Assembly (NCBI GenBank): GCA_963666995.1
Contig: OY762941.1
Location: 5,022,001-5,086,000 of the forward strand
DNA length: 64,000 nucleotides
DNA from: Syntrophobacter sp963666995
GTDB lineage: Bacteria > Desulfobacterota > Syntrophobacteria > Syntrophobacterales > Syntrophobacteraceae
Reading direction: 5' to 3'
Shown: positions 45,154-54,195 of the stretch, piece after piece
Numbering within the stretch: the stretch's first letter is position 1
How the letters are laid out: the number at the start of each line of letters is the position of its first letter
Program-made: the position numbers and the translations under genes
Notes under the pieces: model-generated
The model's input: only the letters and a program-made list of their open reading frames with translations
Databases searched by the model: none
What the model was told of the DNA's origin: nothing

Positions 45154-47721
45154 ATGAAAAGCGGGACGGATTCCGAACTGAAGACCTCATCCGGAGAACC
45201 TGCGCCGAGAGGATTGCTGGGGTCGCTCAGCCTCCGGACGAAATTTCTTGTCGGCATAGGCCTGATACTTCTCTGGTTCTGCTCTACATGCGCATTCCTC
45301 ATATATATGCATGACAAATACGCTCTCGAGGATACGGCCTATGCCAAATCACAGATTGTCATGGCCGCCATGGAAGCGAACCAGGCTTACGTCCGCGAGG
45401 TGCTTCGCCCACGCCTGTTCGACCTTTTCGGAAACGATGTCTTTGTGCTCGAAGGCATGTCCACATCTTACGTGAGCCGTGCGGTGATGGACCGTTTCAA
45501 CGGCGCCGTGCCGGAATATCAATATCGCCGGGTCGCGGTCAATGCGCGCAACCCCGACTCGGAAGCCAACCCCATAGAAGTCCGCATGATCCAGTACTTC
45601 GCACAGAACCCCCATGAAGACAATTGGCAGGGAATCATCGGCGTCTCGGGCGAATCCTGCTTCATGAGATTCCGCCCCGTTTACTTTGATGATTCCTGCA
45701 TGCACTGCCATGGAGCCCCCCAGGACGCGCCCAAGGCGTTGGTGGCGTTGTACGGCCCGGAGCGTGGATTTGGCAGGACCGACGGGCAGCTTGCGGGCGT
45801 AATCGCCGTTGGCATTCCCGTCGATGTCGCTCTTGCTCAGATAAGGGAAAAGGCCCTTTCCGTGTTCATGACGGGATTCCTCTTTGCCGCCGTCCTCTTC
45901 ACAGCGATCAGTTTCTTCTTCAACCGCGTGGTGGTGCACGATCTTAGAGGACTTCTTCAGATCTTCCGAAAAGGCTTGCATGAAGACGAGCAAACGAAGT
46001 TCTTCAGCGACGAACGGTCCCAGGATGAACTCAAGGCCCTCACCACGGCAGCCACAGCCATGGCCGACCATCTCAGGGACACGCGCCGGCAACTCGAACA
46101 GAATGCACTCAATCTCGAACGGACAGTCGCCGAGCGAACCAGGGAACTGCGAAAATCAAGGCAGCACCTGAGAGATCAGGTTATTGCGAGAAATCGTGAA
46201 CTGCAGGCACTCAACACCGTCGCCGAACTCACCACCCAGGCCGTCACCCTGGCTGAGATTTTTCCCAAGGCACTCAAGCAGACCCTGAAGATGATTCCGG
46301 CAAAGGGCGCGGGGTTGTATCTATCGCGCAACAATTCTCAGGCAGTGGAACTCCAATGGCAGGAGCATGCGCCTCAACTCCCCCGCACAGTACCGCTTGA
46401 CTCCTGTCCGAGCCTGCTGCTCGAAGACGCCCGCGACCTGCCCTCCTCTCTTGCCGAAGCGGCGTGCGGCCATATAAGCCTCTTTACCGGAGAAGCCTGC
46501 GGCAGATGCCTCAGTGTTCCTCTGTGCTGCCGGGGCCGGGTCCTCGGCGTTATCACTTTCGCTCAAGTTGAATTCACCGATATCCCGGCTGAAATGCATG
46601 GATTGCTGTCCTCTGTGGGCAGGCAGATAGGAATTGCCATCGAGAGCCTTCAGAGCAGAGAAAAACTGCTCCAGAGCAAAGAGCTTCTGCAGTCCGTTTT
46701 CGATGGAATCACCGACCCGGTCATCCTCCTCGACAGGGACTGCCGGATCAGAATGGTAAACGGGGCTTTTCTCAAACGATACGGACTCCAGGTGCACATG
46801 GTGCTCGACCTGAAGTACGATGAACTCGCCGCAGCCTCCGACTGCCCTTGCCCTCTTCATTGCATCGAGGCAGTGCTTCGCTCGAAGGCACCCGTTACCG
46901 AGGAAGTGCAGAGCCGGGGCGGAGAGATATTCCTGGTTCATTTCTATCCGATCACCGATGAAACCCACGAAGTGGTCAGTGTGGTCCGATATGCCCGGGA
47001 TATCACGGACCAGAAGCGCGTGGAGCAGCAGATCCACAAGGCGGAAAAACTCGCTTCCCTGGGACAGCTCGCAGCGGGAGTGGCCCATGAGATCAATAAC
47101 CCCCTTGGGGTCATCCTTTGTTACACCGACCTGCTGAAGCGCCAGCTTGACAGCTTTCCTCAGGGGTTGAAGGACGTCGGCACCATAGAAAAACATGCCG
47201 TCAACTGCCAGAGGATCGTATCCGACCTCCTTAAGTTCTCCCGGGGGCATGCCACATCGAAGCACCTGACGTCCCTCAACCGCTCTATAGAAGAGGTCGT
47301 TGAACTCCTTGCCAACCAATTCCGGCGCGAGAAGATCGAAGTCTTTCTCGATCTGGACCCGTCGCTGCCGTTCATCAACATGGACGGCGACAAGATGAAG
47401 CAGGCGTATGTCAACCTCTTCATGAATTCCGTGCAGGCCATGCCGGGAGAGGGCACCATCCGGGTGAGCACCCGCCATATCGCTGCCTTGGACCAGATCC
47501 GGATCGATTTCTGGGACAGCGGCAAGGGCATCGCTCCGGATGTGATCGGCAGAGTATTCGATCCCTTTTTCAGCACCAAACCTGCAGGGGAAGGAACAGG
47601 GCTTGGTTTATCGGTGACTTATGGGATAATCAGGGATCATCAGGGCGAGATCCACGTCGAAAGCGAACCCGGCAAATGGACACAATTCACGATTCTTCTT
47701 CCAGTGAGTGAAGCGCAATGA
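45154..47721 (+). CDS. Sensor histidine kinase with haem-motif DUF3365, HAMP-like, GAF, PAS domains
   Basis: 855 residues from the ATG with AAAGG 7 bases upstream; an ATG 33 bases earlier has no ribosome binding site. Transmembrane helix about 31-52; periplasmic DUF3365/Tll0287-like domain with CMHCH (182-186), a c-type haem motif; second helix near 232-252; linker with coiled coil; GAF-like region about 355-500 with several Cys; PAS about 505-620; HisKA with HEINNPLG (His645); HATPase with DNxGxG-equivalent DSGKGI and GEGTGLGLS. It should sense redox or a haem ligand outside the cell. Stop overlaps the response regulator start by 4 bp. Confidence 0.93.
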   Translation: MKSGTDSELKTSSGEPAPRGLLGSLSLRTKFLVGIGLILLWFCSTCAFLIYMHDKYALEDTAYAKSQIVMAAMEANQAYVREVLRPRLFDLFGNDVFVLEGMSTSYVSRAVMDRFNGAVPEYQYRRVAVNARNPDSEANPIEVRMIQYFAQNPHEDNWQGIIGVSGESCFMRFRPVYFDDSCMHCHGAPQDAPKALVALYGPERGFGRTDGQLAGVIAVGIPVDVALAQIREKALSVFMTGFLFAAVLFTAISFFFNRVVVHDLRGLLQIFRKGLHEDEQTKFFSDERSQDELKALTTAATAMADHLRDTRRQLEQNALNLERTVAERTRELRKSRQHLRDQVIARNRELQALNTVAELTTQAVTLAEIFPKALKQTLKMIPAKGAGLYLSRNNSQAVELQWQEHAPQLPRTVPLDSCPSLLLEDARDLPSSLAEAACGHISLFTGEACGRCLSVPLCCRGRVLGVITFAQVEFTDIPAEMHGLLSSVGRQIGIAIESLQSREKLLQSKELLQSVFDGITDPVILLDRDCRIRMVNGAFLKRYGLQVHMVLDLKYDELAAASDCPCPLHCIEAVLRSKAPVTEEVQSRGGEIFLVHFYPITDETHEVVSVVRYARDITDQKRVEQQIHKAEKLASLGQLAAGVAHEINNPLGVILCYTDLLKRQLDSFPQGLKDVGTIEKHAVNCQRIVSDLLKFSRGHATSKHLTSLNRSIEEVVELLANQFRREKIEVFLDLDPSLPFINMDGDKMKQAYVNLFMNSVQAMPGEGTIRVSTRHIAALDQIRIDFWDSGKGIAPDVIGRVFDPFFSTKPAGEGTGLGLSVTYGIIRDHQGEIHVESEPGKWTQFTILLPVSEAQ

Positions 47722-49148
47722 CGGAACAGCGGATCGCACAGCTTCTTATCGTCGACGACGAGATTGACATGCTCGAGGGATTGAAGCGTCTTCTGACCTA
47801 TGAACTCGACGGCACCCGGATTCTGACAACCTCGAAGCCGCATGAGGCCCTGAAGATGATAGGGCGTGAGCCCTTCGACACCGTGCTTCTGGACGTCCGA
47901 ATGCCCCGGATGGACGGGATCGAACTGCTGGATGCGATACTCAAAGTGTTCCCCTGGATGACCGTTATCATGATGACCGCTTACGGCAGCATTGAGGTCG
48001 CCGTGGAAGCGATCAAGCATGGGGCCTACGACTTCGTTACGAAGCCCTTCGATAAGGATGTGCTTTTCCGTGCTCTGAAGAAGGGTTTGGAACGGAACCG
48101 GCTGATCCGCGAGAATATGGACCTTCAATACCGCGTGGCAGAGAAGGCCGACTTCGAGAACCTGATCGGCCGGTCACCCGCCATGCGCCGCCTCTTCGAA
48201 AACATCAAGGCCATCGCGCGGTCTCATTATACGGTGCTCCTGCGCGGGGAAAGCGGAACGGGCAAAGAACTGGTCGCCCGGGCCATCCACAATCTGAGCA
48301 ACCGGCGAAACCGCCGCCTGGTCGCCGTCAACTGCCCGGCAACTCCGGAGCATCTTATGGAAAGCGAGCTTTTCGGCCACCGAAAGGGCGCCTTCACCGG
48401 CGCCGACCGTGATCAGGCGGGATTATTCGAAGAGGCGGACGGCGGCAGCATTCTTCTCGATGAAATCGGAGACATCCCCGTTAACATCCAGACCAAGCTT
48501 CTGCGCGTGCTCCAGGAGGGTGAGATCAAACCCCTCGGCACGAACAAGACTTACAAGGTCGATGTTCGAGTGATCGCTTCGACCAACCAGAACCTCGAAG
48601 AGAAGATCCGTGCGAGGTCATTCCGTGAAGACCTTTTCTACCGGCTGAACGTGGTCACGATAAGAACACCCTCCCTCAAGGAGACTCGGGAGGACATCCC
48701 TCTGCTCATCAATCACTTCGCGCGCATCACTTGCGGGGAACTGGGAATTGCCCCGAAACGGTTTACCACAAAAGCGATCGAGGAATGCATGAAGCGGCCC
48801 TGGCCCGGCAACGTGAGAGAACTGCAAAGTTTCGTCAGACGCGCAGTCATGCTCTGCCCGGACGACATTATCAGTCCAAGGGACCTGGTATTTGAAGAGG
48901 TCTCAATTTTATCTTCCCGCAACGATTCGATCGGGATCCACGCCGGTGTCGACGAAGTCGAACCTTATAAGCGCGCGAAGGAACGCGCCGTCAAACATTT
49001 CACTTTGAATTATGTCTCGGAATTGCTCGGCAAAACGAGCGGGAATGTGTCCAGGGCCGCCGAACTGAGTGGAATCAGCAGAACCGCCCTTCAGAAAATC
49101 ATGCGCCGCCTCGATGTAAAAACCGAATCATACCGGGAAGGAGATTGA
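47718..49148 (+). CDS. Sigma-54-dependent response regulator (NtrC family)
   Basis: 476 residues. Receiver domain with DDE (13-15), phospho-acceptor Asp59 in LLDVRMPRMDG and Lys in FVTKPFDKD. AAA+ domain: Walker A GESGTGKE, sigma-54 contact loop GAFTGA, Walker B GGSILLDEIGD, R-finger region. C-terminal Fis-type HTH: GKTSGNVSRAAELSGISRTALQKIMRRL. Partner of the kinase just upstream; the sigma-54 promoter before the divergent transporter is the obvious target. Confidence 0.96.
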   Translation: MTEQRIAQLLIVDDEIDMLEGLKRLLTYELDGTRILTTSKPHEALKMIGREPFDTVLLDVRMPRMDGIELLDAILKVFPWMTVIMMTAYGSIEVAVEAIKHGAYDFVTKPFDKDVLFRALKKGLERNRLIRENMDLQYRVAEKADFENLIGRSPAMRRLFENIKAIARSHYTVLLRGESGTGKELVARAIHNLSNRRNRRLVAVNCPATPEHLMESELFGHRKGAFTGADRDQAGLFEEADGGSILLDEIGDIPVNIQTKLLRVLQEGEIKPLGTNKTYKVDVRVIASTNQNLEEKIRARSFREDLFYRLNVVTIRTPSLKETREDIPLLINHFARITCGELGIAPKRFTTKAIEECMKRPWPGNVRELQSFVRRAVMLCPDDIISPRDLVFEEVSILSSRNDSIGIHAGVDEVEPYKRAKERAVKHFTLNYVSELLGKTSGNVSRAAELSGISRTALQKIMRRLDVKTESYREGD

Positions 49149-49295
49149 ACTTCCCGGCCTCTGTGAGTTATCTTGGATGGAGGCCCATACCAACCGATCT
49201 TTGGCGTCAAACTCCAATTGATGATATCATGCTGCCGGGGGTAAGATGGAACAGGCCGGACGAATAAACCGCCTCTCACAGAGGAGATTAAAGCC

Positions 49296-49457
49296 ATGGC
49301 CGCATGCGGACGCTTTGGAAAGTACGGTGATTTCAAAAGAAAAGCCAACCTCAGGAGGAACATCGGTCTGCAGGCGCATTACGCAAAGGATGCGCCGGCT
49401 TCGAGAAAATCTGCTGCATTGAGGCGACAAAAGACGGAAGGAGGCGGTAAGAAGTAG
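49296..49457 (+). CDS. Small basic protein, 53 residues
   Basis: A short ORF with GAGGAG 9 bases before the ATG and the stop 5 bases before the GNAT gene, so probably cotranscribed with it. Translation begins MAACGRFGKYGDFKRKANLRR and ends RRQKTEGGGKK; it is very rich in Lys and Arg with one Cys and no hydrophobic core. Possible RNA- or ribosome-binding miniprotein. No family recognised. Confidence 0.6.
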   Translation: MAACGRFGKYGDFKRKANLRRNIGLQAHYAKDAPASRKSAALRRQKTEGGGKK

Positions 49458-49462
49458 GTTTT

Positions 49463-50029
49463 ATGGAAACAGAAGACAACCCCGACTCAAAGAAAAAACG
49501 CGCCAACATCACCATTCGTCCCATGGAAATTGATGATCTTGCAACGGTTTTCCATCTGGGAGAAAAATTGTTCACCGCCAGGGAAGCCCCGAATCTCTAC
49601 CGGACGTGGGACGAATATGAGGTTCTGTCCCTGTTCCAGGGTGATTCGGAATTCTGCATGGTCGCCGAGGCTGATGACGAGATCGTCGGATTCGCCCTGG
49701 GAACCACGGTCACCAAGAGCCATTCGGCCTGGAAATACGGCTACCTCGTCTGGCTCGGCACCGATCCTGCCTTCCACGCGCAGGGCATCGCATCCAGACT
49801 GTTCTCGCGTTTCAAGGATCTGATGCTCGAAGACGGCGTCCGCATGCTCCTTGTAGACTCGGAAGCGGACAACCTGCCCGCCCTCCGGTTTTTCCGCAAG
49901 ATGGGATTCCGGCATCCCCAGGAGCACATCTATCTGGCGCTGAACCTTGACCCGCAAATCCGGCACATCCGGGAAAAGAAACATAACGGACGTTCGGCCT
50001 CCCGCTACAAGGCAGACGAAGATGAGTGA
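49463..50029 (+). CDS. GNAT-family N-acetyltransferase
   Basis: 188 residues. Acetyl-CoA binding segment LVWLGTDPAFHAQGIASRLFSRF (Q/RxxGxA/G core) and the C-terminal LRFFRKMGFRHPQEHIYL block. Substrate unknown. Its 3' end overlaps the start of the M20 peptidase by 8 bp, suggesting coupled expression; acetylation and deacylation of the same amino compound would be a neat pairing but is only a guess. Confidence 0.88.
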   Translation: METEDNPDSKKKRANITIRPMEIDDLATVFHLGEKLFTAREAPNLYRTWDEYEVLSLFQGDSEFCMVAEADDEIVGFALGTTVTKSHSAWKYGYLVWLGTDPAFHAQGIASRLFSRFKDLMLEDGVRMLLVDSEADNLPALRFFRKMGFRHPQEHIYLALNLDPQIRHIREKKHNGRSASRYKADEDE

Positions 50030-51131
50030 ATCACCGAATGTGGTAAAGCCCAAGCGGTTGAGGCAATTGCTGCGCCGGATGCTGAACATTTACAGTCCGT
50101 CCGGCAAGGAAGAAGAAATCCTCCATTTCCTGTATGGTTATCTGAAACGCCACGGGATCCGCGCGGAATTGCAGTCGGTCGACACCAATAGACACAACCT
50201 GATCGTTATCCCTCCCGCAACGGAGGTGCTCCTTGCCCTCGTGGGCCACGTCGACACGGTGATGGCATATGAACTCGACCACTTCGGTTACGAAGAGGAG
50301 GGAGATCAGATCTTCGGCGTGGGTTCCGCGGACATGAAGGGTGGCTGTGCGGCCATGATCGAGGCCTACATCCGCAGTTGGGAGGCCGGGTATTCCCGTC
50401 TTCCGGTCGCACTTGCCCTCGTGGTCGGAGAGGAAGAAGAGGGGGACGGCACGCAGAAGCTCCTTCGGGAGTACCATTTCCCGTGGGCAATCATCGGAGA
50501 ACCGACCGACCTCAAGCCGTGCCTCGGCCATTACGGCTATATCGAACTGGCAATCGCCGCGACGGGTAAAAGAAAGCACGCGTCACTGGCAAATCGCGGG
50601 CAGAATCCCGTGGAGACCGTGCTGCGTTCGCTGGTCAGGATCGGCGAATACATCGCGGCAAACCGCCCCGAGATGGTCTACAACATCCGGGACCTGTCGA
50701 GTTCGAGAGCCGGATTTGCGGTCCCGGAGCGCTGCAATGCATGGCTTGACATCCATCTGCCGCCTGCCGCGCCCATCGGGGAAATCACTTCCGAACTGGA
50801 AGATGTGTTCGCGCAGGAAGGTCACGGCAATTCGGATTTCAGCGGCACCTTGCGTTTTGTCAACATCCATTCAGGTTACGAACTTCCTGAAAAGGGGATC
50901 GTCGTGGACGCGCTGAAGGAGGTCTACGCGTCCCACGGCATCGAATGGGCGTCGCAGGCATTCCGAAGCCATTCCGACGCCAATCTTCTCCGGGCGGCCG
51001 GAATTAAACCGATCCTTCTTGGGCCGGGGTCGCTGGAAAAGGCCCATTCTCCGGAAGAGGCGGTTTCCTTCGACCAGGTCCTGACTTCCTCTCAAATCTA
51101 CGCCGATCTGATAGCAGAGCTTTCCGAGTGA
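50022..51131 (+). CDS. M20-family metallopeptidase/deacylase (ArgE/DapE/LysK-like)
   Basis: 369 residues. Zinc ligands and catalytic residues in order: GHVDTV (His, Asp), GSADMKGGCAAM (bridging Asp), GEEEEGDG (general base Glu), GEPTDLKP, and a C-terminal LGPGSLEKAHSPEE His. Sequence style (VDTNRHNLIVIPP, HYGYIELAIAATGKRKHAS) is near LysK/acetyl-lysine and related amidohydrolases, so amino-acid deacylation is more likely than peptide cleavage. Followed after about 120 bp by a REP-like hairpin. Confidence 0.88.
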   Translation: MSESPNVVKPKRLRQLLRRMLNIYSPSGKEEEILHFLYGYLKRHGIRAELQSVDTNRHNLIVIPPATEVLLALVGHVDTVMAYELDHFGYEEEGDQIFGVGSADMKGGCAAMIEAYIRSWEAGYSRLPVALALVVGEEEEGDGTQKLLREYHFPWAIIGEPTDLKPCLGHYGYIELAIAATGKRKHASLANRGQNPVETVLRSLVRIGEYIAANRPEMVYNIRDLSSSRAGFAVPERCNAWLDIHLPPAAPIGEITSELEDVFAQEGHGNSDFSGTLRFVNIHSGYELPEKGIVVDALKEVYASHGIEWASQAFRSHSDANLLRAAGIKPILLGPGSLEKAHSPEEAVSFDQVLTSSQIYADLIAELSE

Positions 51132-51250
51132 GCCGTTGAGGGGCATATGCCCAGGTGGGTGGAGACGAACTATGGTCTGGATACTCAACCCGATATTTTC
51201 CTGAAAGCCACAATACCTTGTGCTTCCAGAAAGTTAACGCGAAAGACTCC

Positions 51251-51276
51251 GGACCCCGGCCTTCGCCGGGGTGACG
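51251..51276. repeat. REP-like palindrome, single unit
   Basis: GGACCCCGGC-CTTC-GCCGGGGTGACG, the same core as at 5817 and 61169. Between the M20 and S10 peptidase genes. Confidence 0.7.
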
Positions 51277-51422
51277 AGTATTGTACAATTCACAGGCATT
51301 CCCGAATTACGACAGGCCTCTCTCCGACCGGGTCCATCGTCTGACACCCCTTCGCTTCACCAGGGGCAGGCAATGTTTCGTTCGGCCGGATCATCACCGC
51401 ACCCGGCGTCCCGCAGTTCGAA

Positions 51423-52997
51423 TCAGGGTTCCTGAAGCGCGGATTTGAAAAACTCCGCCACATCCGACGAAAGCTTCTGCAGGGCAGGTTCATAGGTGTA
51501 GAGCATATGCCCGCCCTCGTAGTTGCCGATCCGAAGATTGCCTCGCAGAGCTTCGTTCAGGCCAAGATGACCAAGAGTATACCGGCATCCGAAATAGGAT
51601 GTATTCAGATCGAAATATCCGCAAGCCGCGAAAACCTTCAGGTATTTCGTCCTTTGAATGGCTTCCTGCAGTTCACCCATCACATTGACATATCCACGCA
51701 TTCCCGATCCGTAGTTCCATTGTGAATTGGCCTCCTCGGACAGGTAAATGTACGGCAGATCGTTCTTGACCTTCAATTCATTCCGCAGGATGTCGTTGAG
51801 CGCCGCGGTATATGCACTGATGGTCATCGCCATGGCCGGATCGTTGTGGAAGCCCCTTCCATGCCCGACCTGGGTCTGCCTTCCATCCATCAGGCTGACG
51901 GTCAGGTTTTCCGCGCGCAGCAACTCGCTCAGAAAACCGGACCTCGGAATGCGAAGGTTCTTGTCCGCAATGTAGGATTCCGGCAGTCCCGTATACCGGG
52001 CAAGCATCTGAACGGTCCCGTCTCTTTCATCTTTGGGTATCGCATCTCCCTGCATCAGGGCCTTCGCGTAATCTCCCGCAGCCCACTTTTCGGCTTCTTC
52101 CACCGTGGTCTTCATGTCTTTCTGCAAATCGGGACCGAGCTTGTGGTGGTACCAGGCCGTCGCCGCGTACGCGGGCACCTGGAGAATGTATGCCAAGTCG
52201 TTTCCGAGTTCGGCGGAAAAGGTCTGAAAATTCAGCGCGGGCGATATCAGCACAAGACCGTTCACGTCCATTCCGAACTGCTCATACAAGTGCTCTGCAA
52301 GCGCAGCCGCGCGATAGGAACCATAGCTCTCGCCGGCCAGGAATTTGGGGGACTGCCAGCGGCCGAACCTCGTCGCATAGAGCCTGATGAAATCCCCCAT
52401 GGATTGAGTATCCTCTTTGGTCCCGAAGAACTGCTTCGCGTTCTCGCCCGGCGCGGGACGGCTGAACCCGGTGCCGACCGGGTCGATAAAGACCAAATCC
52501 GTAAAACTCAACCACGAATATTCGTTGTCCGTCACCTGATACGGCGCCGGCGCCGGTCCGTTCCCTTTCGGCGTCACAACACGTTTCGGACCGAGCGCCC
52601 CGAGGTGCAGCCAGACGGACGATGCCCCGGGGCCTCCGTTGAAAGCGAAGGTAATGGGCCTTTTGGCAGGCTCCGCCTGCGGACTCCTGGTGTAAGCCGT
52701 AAAGAAGATATCCGCCTTTGCCTTGCCCGCTTCGTCTTTAATCACAAGGTACCCCGCGGTAGCCGTATAGCTGATGATCGCACCCCCGAGCTTCATCGAG
52801 TGGGTGGTCACCGCCAACTCCTCTTCGCGGGGAGCTTTCGCCGCATCGGGGCTTGCGGCTTCACCGGCGCCCGCGGTTTTTGTTTCCTGCCCCCCTGCCG
52901 CCTTGGTTTCCTGGGGCTGAGGCGCCTTCTCACCGGCATATGCCGGGAAAACGGACACCAGGAATATTACAAGCGCGAATAACATTCTAACCAACAT
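51423..52997 (-). CDS. Exported S10-family serine carboxypeptidase-like protein
   Basis: 524 residues with AGGAG 6 bases before the ATG. Signal peptide about 1-21 (FPAYA), then a low-complexity Gln/Ala/Lys-rich linker (about 23-58). Peptidase S10 fold: FNGGPGASS oxyanion region, nucleophile in GESYGSYR, Asp in CGYFDLNTSYFG, His in YEGGHMLY; triad complete. It probably trims peptides in the periplasm. S10 enzymes are commoner in eukaryotes but a bacterial branch of this length exists. Confidence 0.92.
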   Translation of the reverse strand: MLVRMLFALVIFLVSVFPAYAGEKAPQPQETKAAGGQETKTAGAGEAASPDAAKAPREEELAVTTHSMKLGGAIISYTATAGYLVIKDEAGKAKADIFFTAYTRSPQAEPAKRPITFAFNGGPGASSVWLHLGALGPKRVVTPKGNGPAPAPYQVTDNEYSWLSFTDLVFIDPVGTGFSRPAPGENAKQFFGTKEDTQSMGDFIRLYATRFGRWQSPKFLAGESYGSYRAAALAEHLYEQFGMDVNGLVLISPALNFQTFSAELGNDLAYILQVPAYAATAWYHHKLGPDLQKDMKTTVEEAEKWAAGDYAKALMQGDAIPKDERDGTVQMLARYTGLPESYIADKNLRIPRSGFLSELLRAENLTVSLMDGRQTQVGHGRGFHNDPAMAMTISAYTAALNDILRNELKVKNDLPYIYLSEEANSQWNYGSGMRGYVNVMGELQEAIQRTKYLKVFAACGYFDLNTSYFGCRYTLGHLGLNEALRGNLRIGNYEGGHMLYTYEPALQKLSSDVAEFFKSALQEP

Positions 52998-53259
52998 CGG
53001 CTGCTCCTCTGCACACAGTCAAACGATCGTTTCTCAGGGCCTGAACACGTATGACCCCGCATACGCACCGCAAACGCTGTCAAGGCCGGGGCTTCTCAGA
53101 GCCTAATGTCCTTCGAACCAGGTGTCAAGCGGCCTCAAAACCGATCCGCTCAGACCGTCGCGCCCTATGGCGCCGCCGGGTTGATTTGTGAATCAGCAAT
53201 TCTTATTATCTGTCGATAGCGAATCCGTACCGGAGATTCACTATTGTGGAGGAACCAGC

Positions 53260-54045
53260 ATGGACAAAAAAGATATTCTGTTTCTTAGAAATATGCTCCT
53301 TGTCAGGAGAAACGATATCCTCGACCGCGTAAACCTGTTCGTGTCCGCGTGGAAGAATATCGAACATGCCATAGAAGTGGAAGAGGAAGCTCAGAAGGCA
53401 AGCATCGCCGAGCCGTACGACCGCCTGGATGAAACCCGGAAGAACGAGGTCCGGCAGATCGACCTCGCACTGAGCAAGATGGCCGTGGGTGACTACGGAA
53501 TTTGCGAGTCCTGCGGTGACGACATTTCGAAAAGACGCCTCGAAGCTTTGCCCTGGGCGCGCCTGTGCGTGGACTGTGCAAAGGAATTCGAAAGAAGGCA
53601 CGAGTCTCTTCCGAGAACCAGCGAAATTCTCACGACCGCGCAGCTCCCCGACCGGTACCGTGAACTTTCCGCCGAACGGATCGTCCGCCTGATCGAGGAT
53701 CAATTCCACAAGAACAGGCAGATCGATATGACCGGAATCAGGACTTCTCTGCGCAGGGGGTTCGTGTACCTCGAAGGGACCGTCTCAACCGAACTGGAGC
53801 ACCAGGCAGTGTTGCAGCTTCTTACGGGAACTCTGGGATTCTTCTCTGTGGTGGACAGACTGGAAGTCGAGGAGCTGTCTTCGGACAAAACCGAAAACCG
53901 GCAGGGTCCGGATGAGGCGGAGGAGGATCAGGACGAGTTGCAGGCGGACCAGGAGGAATTGACCGAGGACCTGTTCGATACGCACAAAGAAGAAGGCTTC
54001 TACAGCACGTCCGACGGCCCGGCGCACTATGAGGACAACATGTAG
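53260..54045 (+). CDS. DksA/TraR zinc-finger protein fused to a BON domain
   Basis: 261 residues from the ATG with GGAGG 7 bases upstream (24 further in-frame codons upstream disfavoured). Residues about 1-115 resemble DksA: helical hairpin with an acidic tip region (IAEPYDRLDETRKNEV) and a four-Cys finger CESCGDD..(LC)VDC. Residues about 140-215 form a BON-like domain (NRQIDMTGIRTSLRRGFVYLEGTVSTELEHQAVLQLLTGTLGFFSVVDRLEVE). An acidic tail with many Glu/Asp/Gln closes it. Cytoplasmic; possible RNA polymerase secondary-channel factor with an added ligand or lipid-sensing module. Confidence 0.8.
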   Translation: MDKKDILFLRNMLLVRRNDILDRVNLFVSAWKNIEHAIEVEEEAQKASIAEPYDRLDETRKNEVRQIDLALSKMAVGDYGICESCGDDISKRRLEALPWARLCVDCAKEFERRHESLPRTSEILTTAQLPDRYRELSAERIVRLIEDQFHKNRQIDMTGIRTSLRRGFVYLEGTVSTELEHQAVLQLLTGTLGFFSVVDRLEVEELSSDKTENRQGPDEAEEDQDELQADQEELTEDLFDTHKEEGFYSTSDGPAHYEDNM

Positions 54046-54195
54046 CTCGAATTGCCCGGCGTCGCGCGACCCGGTTCATTCTCCTTCGGGAGTTGATTTC
54101 ACTTCCGGAAGAGATTTGCGGGACTGTTCCGAAACATGCGAAGGGCCTGTGCGCGGGAAAAGCGGCGGATTGCGCATAAAGCGCGTGGGGGGTTC

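Noticed and set aside
46321..47478. 385-codon ORF on the minus strand
   Set aside because: Antisense of the sensor kinase HisKA/HATPase region, no motif, no ribosome binding site.
51846..52982. 378-codon ORF on the plus strand
   Set aside because: Antisense of the S10 peptidase, which has a full catalytic triad and signal peptide.
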